Shown: in pieces, positions 28,624 through 37,690 of the stretch
Layout: every line of letters begins with the position of its first letter
Numbering within the stretch: position 1 is the stretch's first letter
NCBI RefSeq assembly: GCF_024623785.1
Contig: NZ_JANKBZ010000004.1
Location: 434,001-498,000, forward strand
Reading direction: 5' to 3'
Source: Archangium lipolyticum
Lineage (GTDB): Bacteria > Myxococcota > Myxococcia > Myxococcales > Myxococcaceae
DNA length: 64,000 nucleotides
Notes under the pieces: model-generated
What the model was told of the DNA's origin: nothing
The model's database searches: none
What the model saw: only the letters and a program-made list of their open reading frames with translations
Translations under genes and position numbers: made by a program

Positions 28624-28668
28624 GTGTCGTTCTCGTCCCCGCGTAGTGTTGGTGGGACACGAAGTCAA
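28624..28668 (-). promoter_or_regulatory. NrtR-type operator and promoter C, upstream of nrtR
   Basis: Half-sites start at 28624 (GTGT), 28635 (degenerate GTCC), 28646 (GTGT) and 28657 (ACAC), with the same 11-bp spacing as sites A and B. TTGACT at 28663-28668 (gene direction) is the -35 box; the -10 is poor. This indicates autoregulation. Confidence 0.75.
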
Positions 28669-28680
28669 GACGGTGACGGG

Positions 28681-28715
28681 TACCCTCACCCCGGCCCTCT
28701 CCCGGAGGGAGAGGG
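28681..28715 (+). repeat. REP-like palindrome, copy 3, inside a gene end
   Basis: ACCCTCACCCC, GG, CCCTCTCCC, GGA, GGGAGAGGG. On the minus strand it encodes the last residues (PSPSGRGPG) and stop of the AraC-type gene. Confidence 0.8.
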
Positions 28716-29723
28716 TGTGTGGGTCCTCCGGAAGGACTCGGGGCTCATCCCCCACCACCGCTTGAAGGCCCGATGGAACGTCGCCGGCTCCCCGTAGCCC
28801 AGCAGGAAGGAGACCTCCGCGATGGACATCCGGCGCCTCAGATAGTCCTCCGACAGCTCGCGTCTCACCCCCTCCAGGATGCCCGCATAGCTCTGTCCCT
28901 CCTCCGCCAGCTTCCGCTGCAACGTGCGCTGCGGCATGTGCAGCGCCCTCGCCACCGCCTCGAACGAGAAGTCCCCTCCCGCCAGCGTCTTCCTCACGTG
29001 CTGCCGCACCCGCTCCGTGAGGCTCGCGCTCACCGGCAGCTTCGCCAACGCGCGTTGCGCCTGCTGCTCGAACATCGAGCTCAACAGCGCATCCGCGTGC
29101 ACGAAGGGCCTCGCGGCGTCCTCGTGGGAGAACTCGATGTCGTTGTGTGGGGCTCCGAAGACGAGCGGACAGGCGAAGACCGTCTCGTGCTCCCGGATGT
29201 CCGCGGGCGCGGGGTGGACGAAGCGCACCTGGAGCGGGCGCACGTCCGCTCCGGTGAAGAAGCGCATCCCCACGGCGAGCTGGACCATGGCGATCTCCGC
29301 CATGTGCCGGTGGGCCGGACGCCAGGCCCCCACCGGGGTGAAGCGCATGCGCACCCCACGCTCCGTCTCCTCCACCTTGAAGCGCTCCCCGTCACCCCAG
29401 ACGCGCTGGTAGCGGCACCCGCGCACCATGGCCTCCTTCAGGGTCGCGCTCGTGAGGATGACGAGTGAGGCGGCATCGTCCGGATCCACATGGCTCATCC
29501 GCGCCATGTGCAGCCCCAGGTTGTCGTCCCCCGTCATCTCCACCGACCGCTCCAGGAGCGTGTCCAGCACGGTGTAGGGAATGCGCAGCTCGGGGTCGTC
29601 CAGCTCGGCCGGGCGCAGGCCCACCTCGCGGCAGAGCGCCTCGACGGGCACACCGTGCTCGGCCGCGATGTTCAGTGCCTGAAGGACCAGCCGGGAAGAG
29701 AGGGCGGCGGGAGGGGATGACAT
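28686..29723 (-). CDS. AraC-family transcriptional regulator
   Basis: A 345-residue DNA-binding regulator. The N-terminal two thirds match the arabinose-binding-like sensor domain found in OruR/ArgR-type AraC proteins ([23 protein letters not shown]). The C-terminal double helix-turn-helix lies at about 245-335 and includes [15 protein letters not shown] and [19 protein letters not shown]. The last dozen residues and the stop codon come from a REP-like repeat, so the original C-terminus was replaced or extended. It is divergent from the methyltransferase-like gene at 29822 and might regulate it, as many AraC proteins control a divergent neighbour. Confidence 0.9.
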   Translation of the reverse strand: MSSPPAALSSRLVLQALNIAAEHGVPVEALCREVGLRPAELDDPELRIPYTVLDTLLERSVEMTGDDNLGLHMARMSHVDPDDAASLVILTSATLKEAMVRGCRYQRVWGDGERFKVEETERGVRMRFTPVGAWRPAHRHMAEIAMVQLAVGMRFFTGADVRPLQVRFVHPAPADIREHETVFACPLVFGAPHNDIEFSHEDAARPFVHADALLSSMFEQQAQRALAKLPVSASLTERVRQHVRKTLAGGDFSFEAVARALHMPQRTLQRKLAEEGQSYAGILEGVRRELSEDYLRRRMSIAEVSFLLGYGEPATFHRAFKRWWGMSPESFRRTHTPSPSGRGPG

Positions 29724-29821
29724 CGCCCGACAGGACGCTAGCGACCGGCTGGCGCCGCCGGCAAGCCGTTCTGGCGTCAGCGGTCAATGCGGGACGGAGA
29801 CCTCGCTGGCAATTTCCAGCC

Positions 29822-30634
29822 ATGAACGAGACCCTGACCGCGATGACCCCGCTGCCCCGGCTGCACCTCTTCGAGCTGATCGACCAGGACTGGTACCCGC
29901 GCGCCCTGAGAGATCTCGGCACGGACTACCTCGAGACCATCAGCAGCCGGATGGGCATGTTCGACGGCGCGGTGGACGTGCTCGCCCGCGCCCTTCGCGC
30001 CTCCGAGCGCCAGGAGTTGATCGACCTGGGCTCGGGTGGCGGAGGCGCCCTGCCCGGGTTGCGCGAGCACCTGGCCTCGAAGCACGGGTTGAAGCCCCAC
30101 GTGCTGCTCACCGACCTGTATCCCAACGCCCAGGCGGCCGAGCGGGCCCGGGCCCTGGGCGTCGACTATCTGGAGCGGCCGGTGGATGCCCTGAAAGTAC
30201 CCCAGGAGCTCCGGGGCACGCGCACCCTCTTCAATGCCCTCCACCACTTCCGCCCCGAGCAGGTCCGGGCCATGCTCGCGGATGCCCAGGCCAGCGGCGT
30301 TCCCATCGCCGCCTTCGAGGTGGTGGAGCGCACGCCCAAGGGCCTCCTCGGCGCGCTGTTCGTTCCGTTGCTGGTGCTGCTCTTCACCCCGCTCATCCGG
30401 CCGCTGACGCCGCTGCGCCTGCTGCTCACCTACGTGCTCCCCGTGGCCCCGATCACCATCACCTGGGATGGGCTGGTGTCCGTGCTCCGGGCGCACCGCC
30501 CCGAGGAGCTGCGCGCCGTGACGGCCTCGCTCGCCCGCGAGGGCTACACCTGGGAGGTGGGCCAGGTTCCCATGGGCGGCAAGGGCACCCTCACCTACGT
30601 GCTCGGGCACCCCACGGCGCGCGCCAACGGCTGA
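29822..30634 (+). CDS. Methyltransferase-like protein
   Basis: A 270-residue protein with a Rossmann-type SAM-binding motif LIDLGSGGGG (66-75), followed by LLTDLYPNAQ at the acidic second strand and a TLFNALHHF block, as in class I methyltransferases. A strongly hydrophobic segment (about 175-212) suggests contact with the membrane or a hydrophobic substrate. The substrate is not predictable. The ATG at 29822 lacks a clear ribosome site; an ATG seven codons on is also possible. It is divergent from the AraC gene and converges with the lipid kinase. Confidence 0.75.
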   Translation: MNETLTAMTPLPRLHLFELIDQDWYPRALRDLGTDYLETISSRMGMFDGAVDVLARALRASERQELIDLGSGGGGALPGLREHLASKHGLKPHVLLTDLYPNAQAAERARALGVDYLERPVDALKVPQELRGTRTLFNALHHFRPEQVRAMLADAQASGVPIAAFEVVERTPKGLLGALFVPLLVLLFTPLIRPLTPLRLLLTYVLPVAPITITWDGLVSVLRAHRPEELRAVTASLAREGYTWEVGQVPMGGKGTLTYVLGHPTARANG

Positions 30635-30655
30635 GACGGCACGCGCCGCCGCGCC

Positions 30656-31669
30656 TCACGCCACCCCGACCAGCCGCCGCAGCTGCCGCCAGTCCACCAG
30701 CTGCACGGACTCCTGGGCCAGGCTGAACTCGAGCGAGCGCCGCATCCCCATCACGTCGCCGCCCATCTGGAAGGGCACCTCGCGATCGAAGTCCATGCGC
30801 AGGCGCTCGACGAAGAAGTCGTGCATCTTCGGCATCGGGTGCTGGCCACGCCACAGCTTGAACATGTTGCGCGTGGCCTCCAGCACGCCGGCACCGTAGA
30901 CGCGCACGGAGAGCCGGTGCGGCACCGCCTGCGCGAAGGGGAAGGCCTTGAAGCCGAAGCCCCACTCGGGCGTGGTGGCCGCTCCCGCGACTCCGGCGGG
31001 GCCCTCGTAGAGCAGCGCTCCGGTCTCCCCCCGGGGCAGGGGCATCACCGAGCCCCGCTCATCCACGGTGAGCGCCGGGCTCCCCAGGTTGTACACCTTC
31101 ACCTTCGGGTCTCCCGCGCCGAACGTGTGCCGCGGAATGGTGCGGGTGAACATGGCGCCCAGATAGCCGCGCAGCCCGGCATTGACCTCGCGCAGGGGGC
31201 CGGGCGGGAACTTCGCCAGCTGGTCCTTGAAGTCCTGCAGCATCTCCGCGTCCCAGCCGGTGCCGGCGAAGGGCGCCACCTTGTTCTCCACCCGCACGAG
31301 CGAGAAGAGGCGCAGGGGCGGCAGGCGCTCGCCACAGGCGGCCAGGTGGCTCAGCGCCACCGAGGGCTTCGGCGCTCCGGTGACGCGCGCCCAGGCGTTG
31401 CCCGTGCCCAGCGGCAGCACCCCGATGGCCGGCAGCGACAGCCCCTGCTCGCGCAGCTCGTTGAGCAGCCCGGTGATGGTGCCGTCTCCGCCTCCAGCCA
31501 GCAGCAACGTGGGCGGATTGGGCCGGAGCTGCTCGGAGATCCACGTCCGGGCCTCGTCCAACGAACGGGTGAGCGCCAGCCGGGCCCGGGGGAAGAAGCG
31601 TTGCACCATCCCACCCACTCGTTCCGAGCTGTGGCGGGCACGCAGGTTGACCATCACGGCGATGTTCAT
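30656..31669 (-). CDS. Diacylglycerol/sphingosine-type lipid kinase
   Basis: A 337-residue member of the DAGK catalytic family (YegS/DgkB-like), which phosphorylates lipid hydroxyls with ATP. The diagnostic GGGDGT motif is at 59-64, followed by VLPLGTGNAWA and a later FAGTGWDAEM. The C-terminal beta domain carries the EVPFQMGGDV segment. The methionine at 31669 begins exactly at the family N-terminus (MNIAVMVNL); open frame upstream adds 37 unmatched residues. It probably acts at the inner membrane in phospholipid turnover. It converges with the methyltransferase-like gene, 21 bases apart. Confidence 0.88.
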   Translation of the reverse strand: MNIAVMVNLRARHSSERVGGMVQRFFPRARLALTRSLDEARTWISEQLRPNPPTLLLAGGGDGTITGLLNELREQGLSLPAIGVLPLGTGNAWARVTGAPKPSVALSHLAACGERLPPLRLFSLVRVENKVAPFAGTGWDAEMLQDFKDQLAKFPPGPLREVNAGLRGYLGAMFTRTIPRHTFGAGDPKVKVYNLGSPALTVDERGSVMPLPRGETGALLYEGPAGVAGAATTPEWGFGFKAFPFAQAVPHRLSVRVYGAGVLEATRNMFKLWRGQHPMPKMHDFFVERLRMDFDREVPFQMGGDVMGMRRSLEFSLAQESVQLVDWRQLRRLVGVA

Positions 31670-32421
31670 GGCGTTGTCACTCTCCCCGAGCCATGTCATG
31701 GCTTGGTCATGAAGGACCAGCCCGGGCGTCACGTTCCGGTGGCGGACACATGGGGGGTGCTTCCCCTCCCCCGCGCCCACCCAGGCTGTGGCGCGCTCGT
31801 GTCTGGCGCAAGCCCGGCATCAGGGCCAGCCGTCCACCCGCCAGCAGAAGGCGCCGGGTCCCCTCTTCCTCGTTCCGCCACGCGTGCCGCATCAACCCTC
31901 GACCCATTCCCGGAATGGCCGGGAGTCCCCGCCCGGCCGAAGGACCTCCAGTTGACCAAGATGGCGATGGCCCACGGCGACGCACGGGAGCACGCTCCGT
32001 TCCCCCGCTGGGCGGGCGGGGTAGCGGTATCCACCCCGGGATGGTCCGTCCATGATCGGGACGGCGGCGGCATCCACGGTGGAGAGGAGGCCACCCCCGA
32101 GGAGGAACCACCGTGACGGGTAGGAAGCCCGGCACCCTCCCAAGTCCTTGGAATGAGGGGCTTTTCGCGTCTGGACGGGGAGGTTGTGGGCATGGCGCGG
32201 CGGCTGGTATTTCGAGGCCGATCGTCTGGCGGCCGACGGAACGGGCCGTGCAATCGAGCCCACATCATGAATCTCGCCAGACCCCTCAGCCCGCTCCGAG
32301 GTGGAGACCCTTCCACGCGGAGTGAACCCCATCGGACCGGGGCAACCCTGAGCTCCTGGGGCTGGACCTACCAGAAGCACCCGCCCACGGCACACGAACT
32401 TCCAACGAATCGAGGAACGAC
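31670..32421. other. Long intergenic region
   Basis: I see no supportable gene in these 750 bases; the open frames are short, overlap on several strands and have no recognisable content. A perfect 15-bp palindrome AGCCATGTCATGGCT lies at 31689-31703, just upstream of the lipid kinase start, and could be an operator. GAGGAACGAC precedes the PEGA gene start. Confidence 0.5.
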
Positions 32422-33879
32422 ATGAAGAAGATGATGGTGGTACTCGCCCTCGCGCTCAGTGGCGCCGCGGGTGCGGCTCCGCGCCGCGTGGTGGTGGCCA
32501 GCGGAGACTGCAAGGACGCGGAGCTCAGCAGTCAGACCAAGGCCTTCTACAACGCGCTGATGGCCCGTCCGGGGGAGAACGTCCTCTCCGCGGCGGACTT
32601 CACCGAGCGGCTGTTCCCCATGCCCTCCGGCAGCTTCGAGGACATCAAGCGGCAGCTCGACGCCGCCCAGGGCCAGTTCTACGAGGCGCGCTACACGCGG
32701 ACCGCCCAGGCGCTCGAGGAGGTTCTCAAGCAGGTGGCCCGCCTCCCCGTGGGCGAGGCCCGCTGGAAGCTGTACGTCGAGGCCCAGCTCCTCCAGGCCC
32801 TCAACTACCGCGCGATGAACCGCGTGAAGGAGAGCGATGACGCGTTCCGCAACGTGTTGCGGCTCGACGCGCAGTACACGCTCGACCCGGACTACTACAC
32901 CCCCTCCACGCGCCAGGCCTTCGACAAGCTGCGCAAGGAGCTGGCCAAGACCAAGAAGGTGAAGCTCTCGGTGAAGTCCACCCTGCCCGCCTCCGAGGTC
33001 TTCCTCGAGGGCCGGAGCATGGGGCAGACGCCGCTGACCCTGGAGGTCCTCGCCGGCACCTACGAGCTGGCCCTCAAGAATGGCGATGCCGTCAGCTTCC
33101 CCCGCCAGATTCCGGTGCAGGGCGAGGAGACGCCCGTGCTCGTGGACCTGGCCTACGAGGGCTCCATCTCGGCCAGCCCCTTCCCCTGCCTGGCCTCCAG
33201 CGACGATGACGACCAGGTGCTCTCGCATGCGGTCCGCATGGGCGGCACCCTGGGCGTGGAGGAGGTCATCGTCGTGAGGATGGAGCGGGCGAGCAGCGGC
33301 CCCAAGTGGCTCGCCGCCACCGTGCTCAACGTGGAGGGTGGCCAGAAGCTGCGCGAGGGTGGCTTCAAGACGCAGGGGCTCGACGCCCCGGCCGAGTCCC
33401 TCACCGCGCTGGTCGACTACGTGACCACCGGAAAGACGCAGCCCAGCGTCGTGGTCGTCAACCCCAACATCCAGCCGCCCTGGGTCTCCACCGCCGACGC
33501 GAGCGCAGCCACCTCGACCGAGGCGAAGTCCGGCTCGGTGCGGCCCCTGCGCGTCGCCTCCTATGTCGTGCTGGGCGTGGGAGTCGCGGGACTGGCGGGC
33601 GCGGGCGCCATGCGGATCGCCGCGCAGCCGGATTGGACGGCGCTCCAACCCCACATCAACGACAACAACAAGGTCGACGCCAACGACACGGCCGGCAAGG
33701 AGATCCTCGGCAGGCTCTCGAAGAAAGCCCAGGTGCTCAATGGCCTGCTCATCGGCTCGGGCGCGGCGCTCGCCACGGGGGCCGTGATGTACCTCCTCTC
33801 GCCCGAGCCCCCGCCCGTCTCCGTGGGCGTCACCGCCAGCCCCAACGGAGCGGGCGCCTCGATCTCAGGGACGTTCTGA
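32422..33879 (+). CDS. PEGA-domain secreted protein
   Basis: A 485-residue exported protein with a clear signal peptide (VLALALSGAAGA). Residues about 75-170 are helical and TPR-like, ending in LDPDYYTPSTRQAFDKLR. A PEGA domain (about 185-240) includes ASEVFLEGRSMGQTPLTL and GTYELALKNG. Late hydrophobic segments (LRVASYVVLGVGVAGLAGAG and LLIGSGAALATGAVMYLL) probably form two membrane helices. This signal, TPR, PEGA and helix layout is common in myxobacteria; function is unknown. A very strong hairpin 50 bases downstream probably ends its transcript. Confidence 0.88.
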   Translation: MKKMMVVLALALSGAAGAAPRRVVVASGDCKDAELSSQTKAFYNALMARPGENVLSAADFTERLFPMPSGSFEDIKRQLDAAQGQFYEARYTRTAQALEEVLKQVARLPVGEARWKLYVEAQLLQALNYRAMNRVKESDDAFRNVLRLDAQYTLDPDYYTPSTRQAFDKLRKELAKTKKVKLSVKSTLPASEVFLEGRSMGQTPLTLEVLAGTYELALKNGDAVSFPRQIPVQGEETPVLVDLAYEGSISASPFPCLASSDDDDQVLSHAVRMGGTLGVEEVIVVRMERASSGPKWLAATVLNVEGGQKLREGGFKTQGLDAPAESLTALVDYVTTGKTQPSVVVVNPNIQPPWVSTADASAATSTEAKSGSVRPLRVASYVVLGVGVAGLAGAGAMRIAAQPDWTALQPHINDNNKVDANDTAGKEILGRLSKKAQVLNGLLIGSGAALATGAVMYLLSPEPPPVSVGVTASPNGAGASISGTF

Positions 33880-34489
33880 CCCGAGCGCGACACGCCCAAC
33901 GCGGGCACATGAACTCGATGTGAAACAGGCCTTCTTCGCGTGGGAGCACTCGAACTTCACGTCGAGCCCTCCTTCGCGAAGAAGGCCGTTGTTTTTCAGG
34001 AAGTCACGCTCCATCCGCGCCGACGGTTCTCCTTGCGCGGCCAGACCGAATCCTCCCGCTCGGTCCGTGGTGAGCGTTCCCGCTGAATCATTGCCCTCAT
34101 CGACATCCGCCTGATTCACCCGGCTGTGAAGGGCGGCCAGTCAGGTCGATGTTGTTCGGCCCTCACCTCCAACCGAACCGCCTCGAACCTGAACTCCAGG
34201 GCGAACCTCCGCCTCTTTCTTAACGCTTACACGCTGAGTTCCGAGCATCCAACACTCAACCCGTCCTTATCGTTGTTCCCGTGCCCGTCTTATATTATTG
34301 AAATATTGCTTTCCGTGAATCCAACACGTGACTGGGTTCTGTCGGGAACAGCGGAATGCACAGCAGCGAGTCGTGGTGGATGAACAGGTCGCTCGGATTC
34401 TTGCTGGTGGTCGGCTCCGGGCAGCTCACCGGCGCTCCACTGACAAGACATTGCTCGTGGTGAATGGATCCCCAAGTACGGAGGTTTCA
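33880..34489. other. Long intergenic region, AT-rich in its second half
   Basis: No gene is supported. The left part holds the long hairpin at 33928-33996. The right part (about 34180-34320) is clearly AT-richer than the rest of the window, with TATATTATTGAAATATTGC near 34290. It probably contains the promoter of the repeat lipoprotein and shares that gene's unusual composition. Confidence 0.5.
33928..33996 (+). terminator. Long compound hairpin with T-rich tail
   Basis: GGCCTTCTTCGCG (33928-33940) pairs with CGCGAAGAAGGCC (33975-33987). Inside it GGGAG/CTCCT (one G-T pair) and CTCGA/TCGAG extend the stem to an eight-base loop. TTGTTTTT follows. This is a strong intrinsic terminator for the PEGA gene, or possibly part of a small RNA. 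Confidence 0.7.
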
Positions 34490-37400
34490 ATGCTGAGTCT
34501 CCATTCGAACAGCCGATGGGCTGTGGGATTTCTCACGGTCTGGCTGCTCTCTGGCTGCGCCCAAGAAGAACGCACGCATTCCCCAACCAACGAAGCCCCC
34601 GCCGACTCGGGGCAGGTGAAAGCTCCTTTCGACGTGCAGAAGGTCATGGACCAGGTGCACTTCGCCTTCCGGCCCCAAGGCCCGGCATGGGAAGGAGGGC
34701 ACAGCACCTATGCGGTGCGGGTGGAGACCGACGGCTTCAGCGTCACGCCCTATCACTACCCGCGAGCCCAGCCCGAGGGAGCCGAGGCACCACGGCCCAC
34801 TCAGGAGCAGAGGGCGAAACAGCAGGAATCCCTCACGCATGAACATGTAGAAGGAGACCCTGTGAGCTTCGGCACCGCCCACGTGGCCCGTGGAGGCAGG
34901 ATGCTGTCGAGCCACGAAGCGAAGGGCCAGGTGCGGGACTCCGGTGGCCTCACCATCGCCCGCGGCGAGGTGGCCGAACACTTCCAGAATACCAAAGACG
35001 GAGTGGAACAGAGTTGGAGCTTCGAGCGGAGACCCGGTGGGACAGGGGACCTCGAGGTACGGCTGCCGGTGAAGAACGGACGCTTCATCGGGGAGACGGC
35101 CAACGGGTTGCACTTCACCGCCGGGGACACCGGCCTGGGCGTGCGCTACGGCCACGGCACATGGGTGGATGCGGAGGGTCAGCGCACTCCCGTGCCCGCC
35201 CGTTTCGAGGCCGACAGCATCTTGTTGAGCGTGCCGGCGCAAGTGGTGGAGGCGTCAACCTACCCGGCCGTGCTCGACCCCATCGTCTCATCCGAGATTG
35301 GCATGGACGATCCGGTGTATGGTCCTGCGGATAGTAGCCAATACGAACCCGCGATAGCCCACAACGGGACGAACTTCCTGGTCGTCTGGGAGGACTATCG
35401 CAGTAACAGCTCTGACATCTACGGTGCTCGGGTGAGCAATACCGGCACCGTGCTCGACGCCACTGGCATTCGCATCTCCAACGCCATCAGTAGCCAATAC
35501 GCACCCGCTGTGGTCAGCAACGGGATTAACTTCCTGGTCGTTTGGCATGACTCCCGCAGTGGCTACTATGACATTTACGGTGCTCGGGTGAGCAATACCG
35601 GCACCGTGCTCGACATCAACGGTATTCCCATCTCCACCGCCACCTACGACCAAGCCTATCCCGCCGTGGTCCACGACGGAATGAACTTCCTGGTCGTGTG
35701 GCAAGACCATCGCAGCAGTAGCAGCAGCAGTACCTCTGATATCTATGGTGCTCGGGTGAGCAATGCCGGCACCGTGCTCGACATCAGCGGCATCCCCATC
35801 TCCACAGCCGCCAACAACCAGACAAAACCCGCCGTTGCTAGCAATGGGACGAACTCCCTGGTCGTCTGGCAGGACACCCGCAGCGGCGGCAGTCCTGACA
35901 TCTACGGCGCTCGGATGAGCAACACCGGTACAGTGCTCAACACCAGTGGCATTCTTATCTCCACAGCTGTCAATGCCCAGGAATCCCCCGCAGTGGCATA
36001 CAACGGCTTGGACTTCATGGTCGTGTGGCAGGACTCCCGCAGCGGCGCGGGCTACGACATCTACGGTGCTCGGGTGAGCGGGACTGGTGTGGTGCGTAAC
36101 CCCAGCGGTATCCCCATCTCCACCGCCACCAGCGACCAAAAATACCCTGCAGTGGCGCGCGAGGGGACGAACTTCCTGGTCGTTTGGCGGGACGCCCGTA
36201 GCTATGACATCTACGGTGCTCGGGTGAACAGCACCGGCACGCTCCTCGACACCAGTAGCATTCTCATCTCCACGTCCTCCAACTCTGCAGCAATGCCTGC
36301 GGTGGCCCACGATGGGACGAACTACCTGGTCGTTTGGCAGGACCAAAGCACCCCCAACAGCCCTAACATCTACGGTGCTCGGGTGAGCAGCACAGGTACA
36401 GTGCTCGACACCGCCGACATCTCCATTTCCAAATCCGCGAATGGCCAATACACCCCCGCCGTGGCTCACGATGGAATGAACTTCTTGATCGTGTGGCAGG
36501 ACCACCGCAATGGATACTCTGCTATCTACGGTGCGCGAGTGAGCGAAACGGGTACGGTGCTCGACAGTAGCGGCATCCTTATTTCCACAGGCTATAAGTA
36601 CAACCCCGCAGTAGCCCACGATGGAACGAACTTCCTGGTCGTGTGGGATGAATACCGCAGCAGCACGGGCTATGACATCTACGGTGCGCGGGTGAGCAGC
36701 GCCGGCACAGTCCTCGACACCAGCGGCATTCCCATTTCTACCGCCATCAACGAACAGTCCAACCCTGTGGTGGCCCACGATGGAACGAACTTCCTGGTCG
36801 TGTGGCAGGACTACCGCAATATTACATCCACCACCTATACCTCTGACATCTACGGTGCGCGGGTGAGCAGCGCCGGCACAGTGCTCAACACCAGCGGCAT
36901 TCTCATCTCTGCCGCCACCAATGACCAGTACTACCCCGTAGTGGCCTTCAACGGAACGAACTTCCTGGTCGCCTGGCAGGACTACCGCAATAATACATCT
37001 ACCACCTATGCATCTGACATCTACGGTGCTCGGGTGAGCAGCTCCGGTACAGTCCTCGATACCAGTGGCATCCTCATTTCCATCAGCGCCAATTACGAAG
37101 AACGTCCTTCGGTGGCCCACAATGGGATGTACTTCCTGGTCGTGTGGCATGAATACCGCAGCAGCACGGGCTATGACATCTACGGTGCGCGGGTGAGTAG
37201 CGCCGGTACGGTCCTCGACACCAGCGGTATTGCAATCTCCGCCGCCACCAACACCCAGTACTACCCCGTAGCGGCCTACGATGGGGCGAACTTCCTGGTC
37301 GTTTGGCAGGATTACCGCAGCAACACTGGATTCACTGACATCTACGGTGCGCGGGTAGATGAAATGGGCAAGGTGCTCGACACCAGTGGCATTCCCATCT

Positions 37401-37540
37401 CCACTGAGCCGGAGAATGAAGTCGAGCCCACTGTTACCTCCATGGGAGGGGAAAGCGCCCTCGTCGTCTATCGCCGTTCCAATCCCTCGCCGAGCACCAA
37501 CAGCGAGCGTGTGATGGCACGACTGGTTCAGTCGCCCTGA
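34490..37540 (+). CDS. Large repeat lipoprotein, about 13 beta-rich repeats
   Basis: A 1016-residue exported lipoprotein (VWLLSGCAQE). Residues about 35-260 form a unique domain. The rest is about 13 copies of a roughly 55-residue unit built on DGTNFLVVWQDYR, DIYGARVSSAGTVLD and TSGIPISTATN. The repeats are similar even at DNA level, so they expanded recently. GGAGG before the ATG at 34490 fixes the start. Base composition is markedly less GC-rich than in neighbouring genes, which suggests horizontal transfer or a different amplification history. The repeats could fold as a propeller; ligand and function are unknown. Confidence 0.85.
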   Translation: MLSLHSNSRWAVGFLTVWLLSGCAQEERTHSPTNEAPADSGQVKAPFDVQKVMDQVHFAFRPQGPAWEGGHSTYAVRVETDGFSVTPYHYPRAQPEGAEAPRPTQEQRAKQQESLTHEHVEGDPVSFGTAHVARGGRMLSSHEAKGQVRDSGGLTIARGEVAEHFQNTKDGVEQSWSFERRPGGTGDLEVRLPVKNGRFIGETANGLHFTAGDTGLGVRYGHGTWVDAEGQRTPVPARFEADSILLSVPAQVVEASTYPAVLDPIVSSEIGMDDPVYGPADSSQYEPAIAHNGTNFLVVWEDYRSNSSDIYGARVSNTGTVLDATGIRISNAISSQYAPAVVSNGINFLVVWHDSRSGYYDIYGARVSNTGTVLDINGIPISTATYDQAYPAVVHDGMNFLVVWQDHRSSSSSSTSDIYGARVSNAGTVLDISGIPISTAANNQTKPAVASNGTNSLVVWQDTRSGGSPDIYGARMSNTGTVLNTSGILISTAVNAQESPAVAYNGLDFMVVWQDSRSGAGYDIYGARVSGTGVVRNPSGIPISTATSDQKYPAVAREGTNFLVVWRDARSYDIYGARVNSTGTLLDTSSILISTSSNSAAMPAVAHDGTNYLVVWQDQSTPNSPNIYGARVSSTGTVLDTADISISKSANGQYTPAVAHDGMNFLIVWQDHRNGYSAIYGARVSETGTVLDSSGILISTGYKYNPAVAHDGTNFLVVWDEYRSSTGYDIYGARVSSAGTVLDTSGIPISTAINEQSNPVVAHDGTNFLVVWQDYRNITSTTYTSDIYGARVSSAGTVLNTSGILISAATNDQYYPVVAFNGTNFLVAWQDYRNNTSTTYASDIYGARVSSSGTVLDTSGILISISANYEERPSVAHNGMYFLVVWHEYRSSTGYDIYGARVSSAGTVLDTSGIAISAATNTQYYPVAAYDGANFLVVWQDYRSNTGFTDIYGARVDEMGKVLDTSGIPISTEPENEVEPTVTSMGGESALVVYRRSNPSPSTNSERVMARLVQSP

Positions 37541-37592
37541 GCATCTCGGGGCCTCACACGCGAAAACGTCCGGGGCCCCGTGCGGTGTAACA

Positions 37593-37637
37593 GACCGGCC
37601 CAATGGAGGCGCACCGTGCGCTTCTGTTGGGCCGGTC
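37593..37637. terminator. Bidirectional hairpin between convergent genes
   Basis: GACCGGCCCAA pairs perfectly with TTGGGCCGGTC (11 bp each), with a further GCGCAC/GTGCGC inverted repeat inside the loop. It lies between the convergent repeat lipoprotein and the gene at 37691, so it probably stops both. Confidence 0.65.
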
Positions 37638-37690
37638 CCGTCTGGTTTGAACTCACTGATTGTGCTGGTTCGAGAGAGGGCGCGTGCCAC

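Noticed and set aside
31693-32325. Several short open frames on both strands between the lipid kinase and the PEGA gene
   Set aside because: They overlap one another, lack ribosome sites, and have no coherent codon usage or motifs.
33865-34119. 84-codon open frame on the minus strand
   Set aside because: It overlaps the long hairpin, has no ribosome site or family match, and has an unlikely composition.
34490-37540. Periodic repeats that might suggest a CRISPR-like or satellite array
   Set aside because: The period is about 165 bp, stays in frame, and the variation is at codon level; it is a protein-repeat gene, not an array.
35288-37690. Long repetitive open frame opposite the repeat lipoprotein
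   Set aside because: Its repeats are only the complement of the lipoprotein repeats, and it has no signal peptide or known motif.
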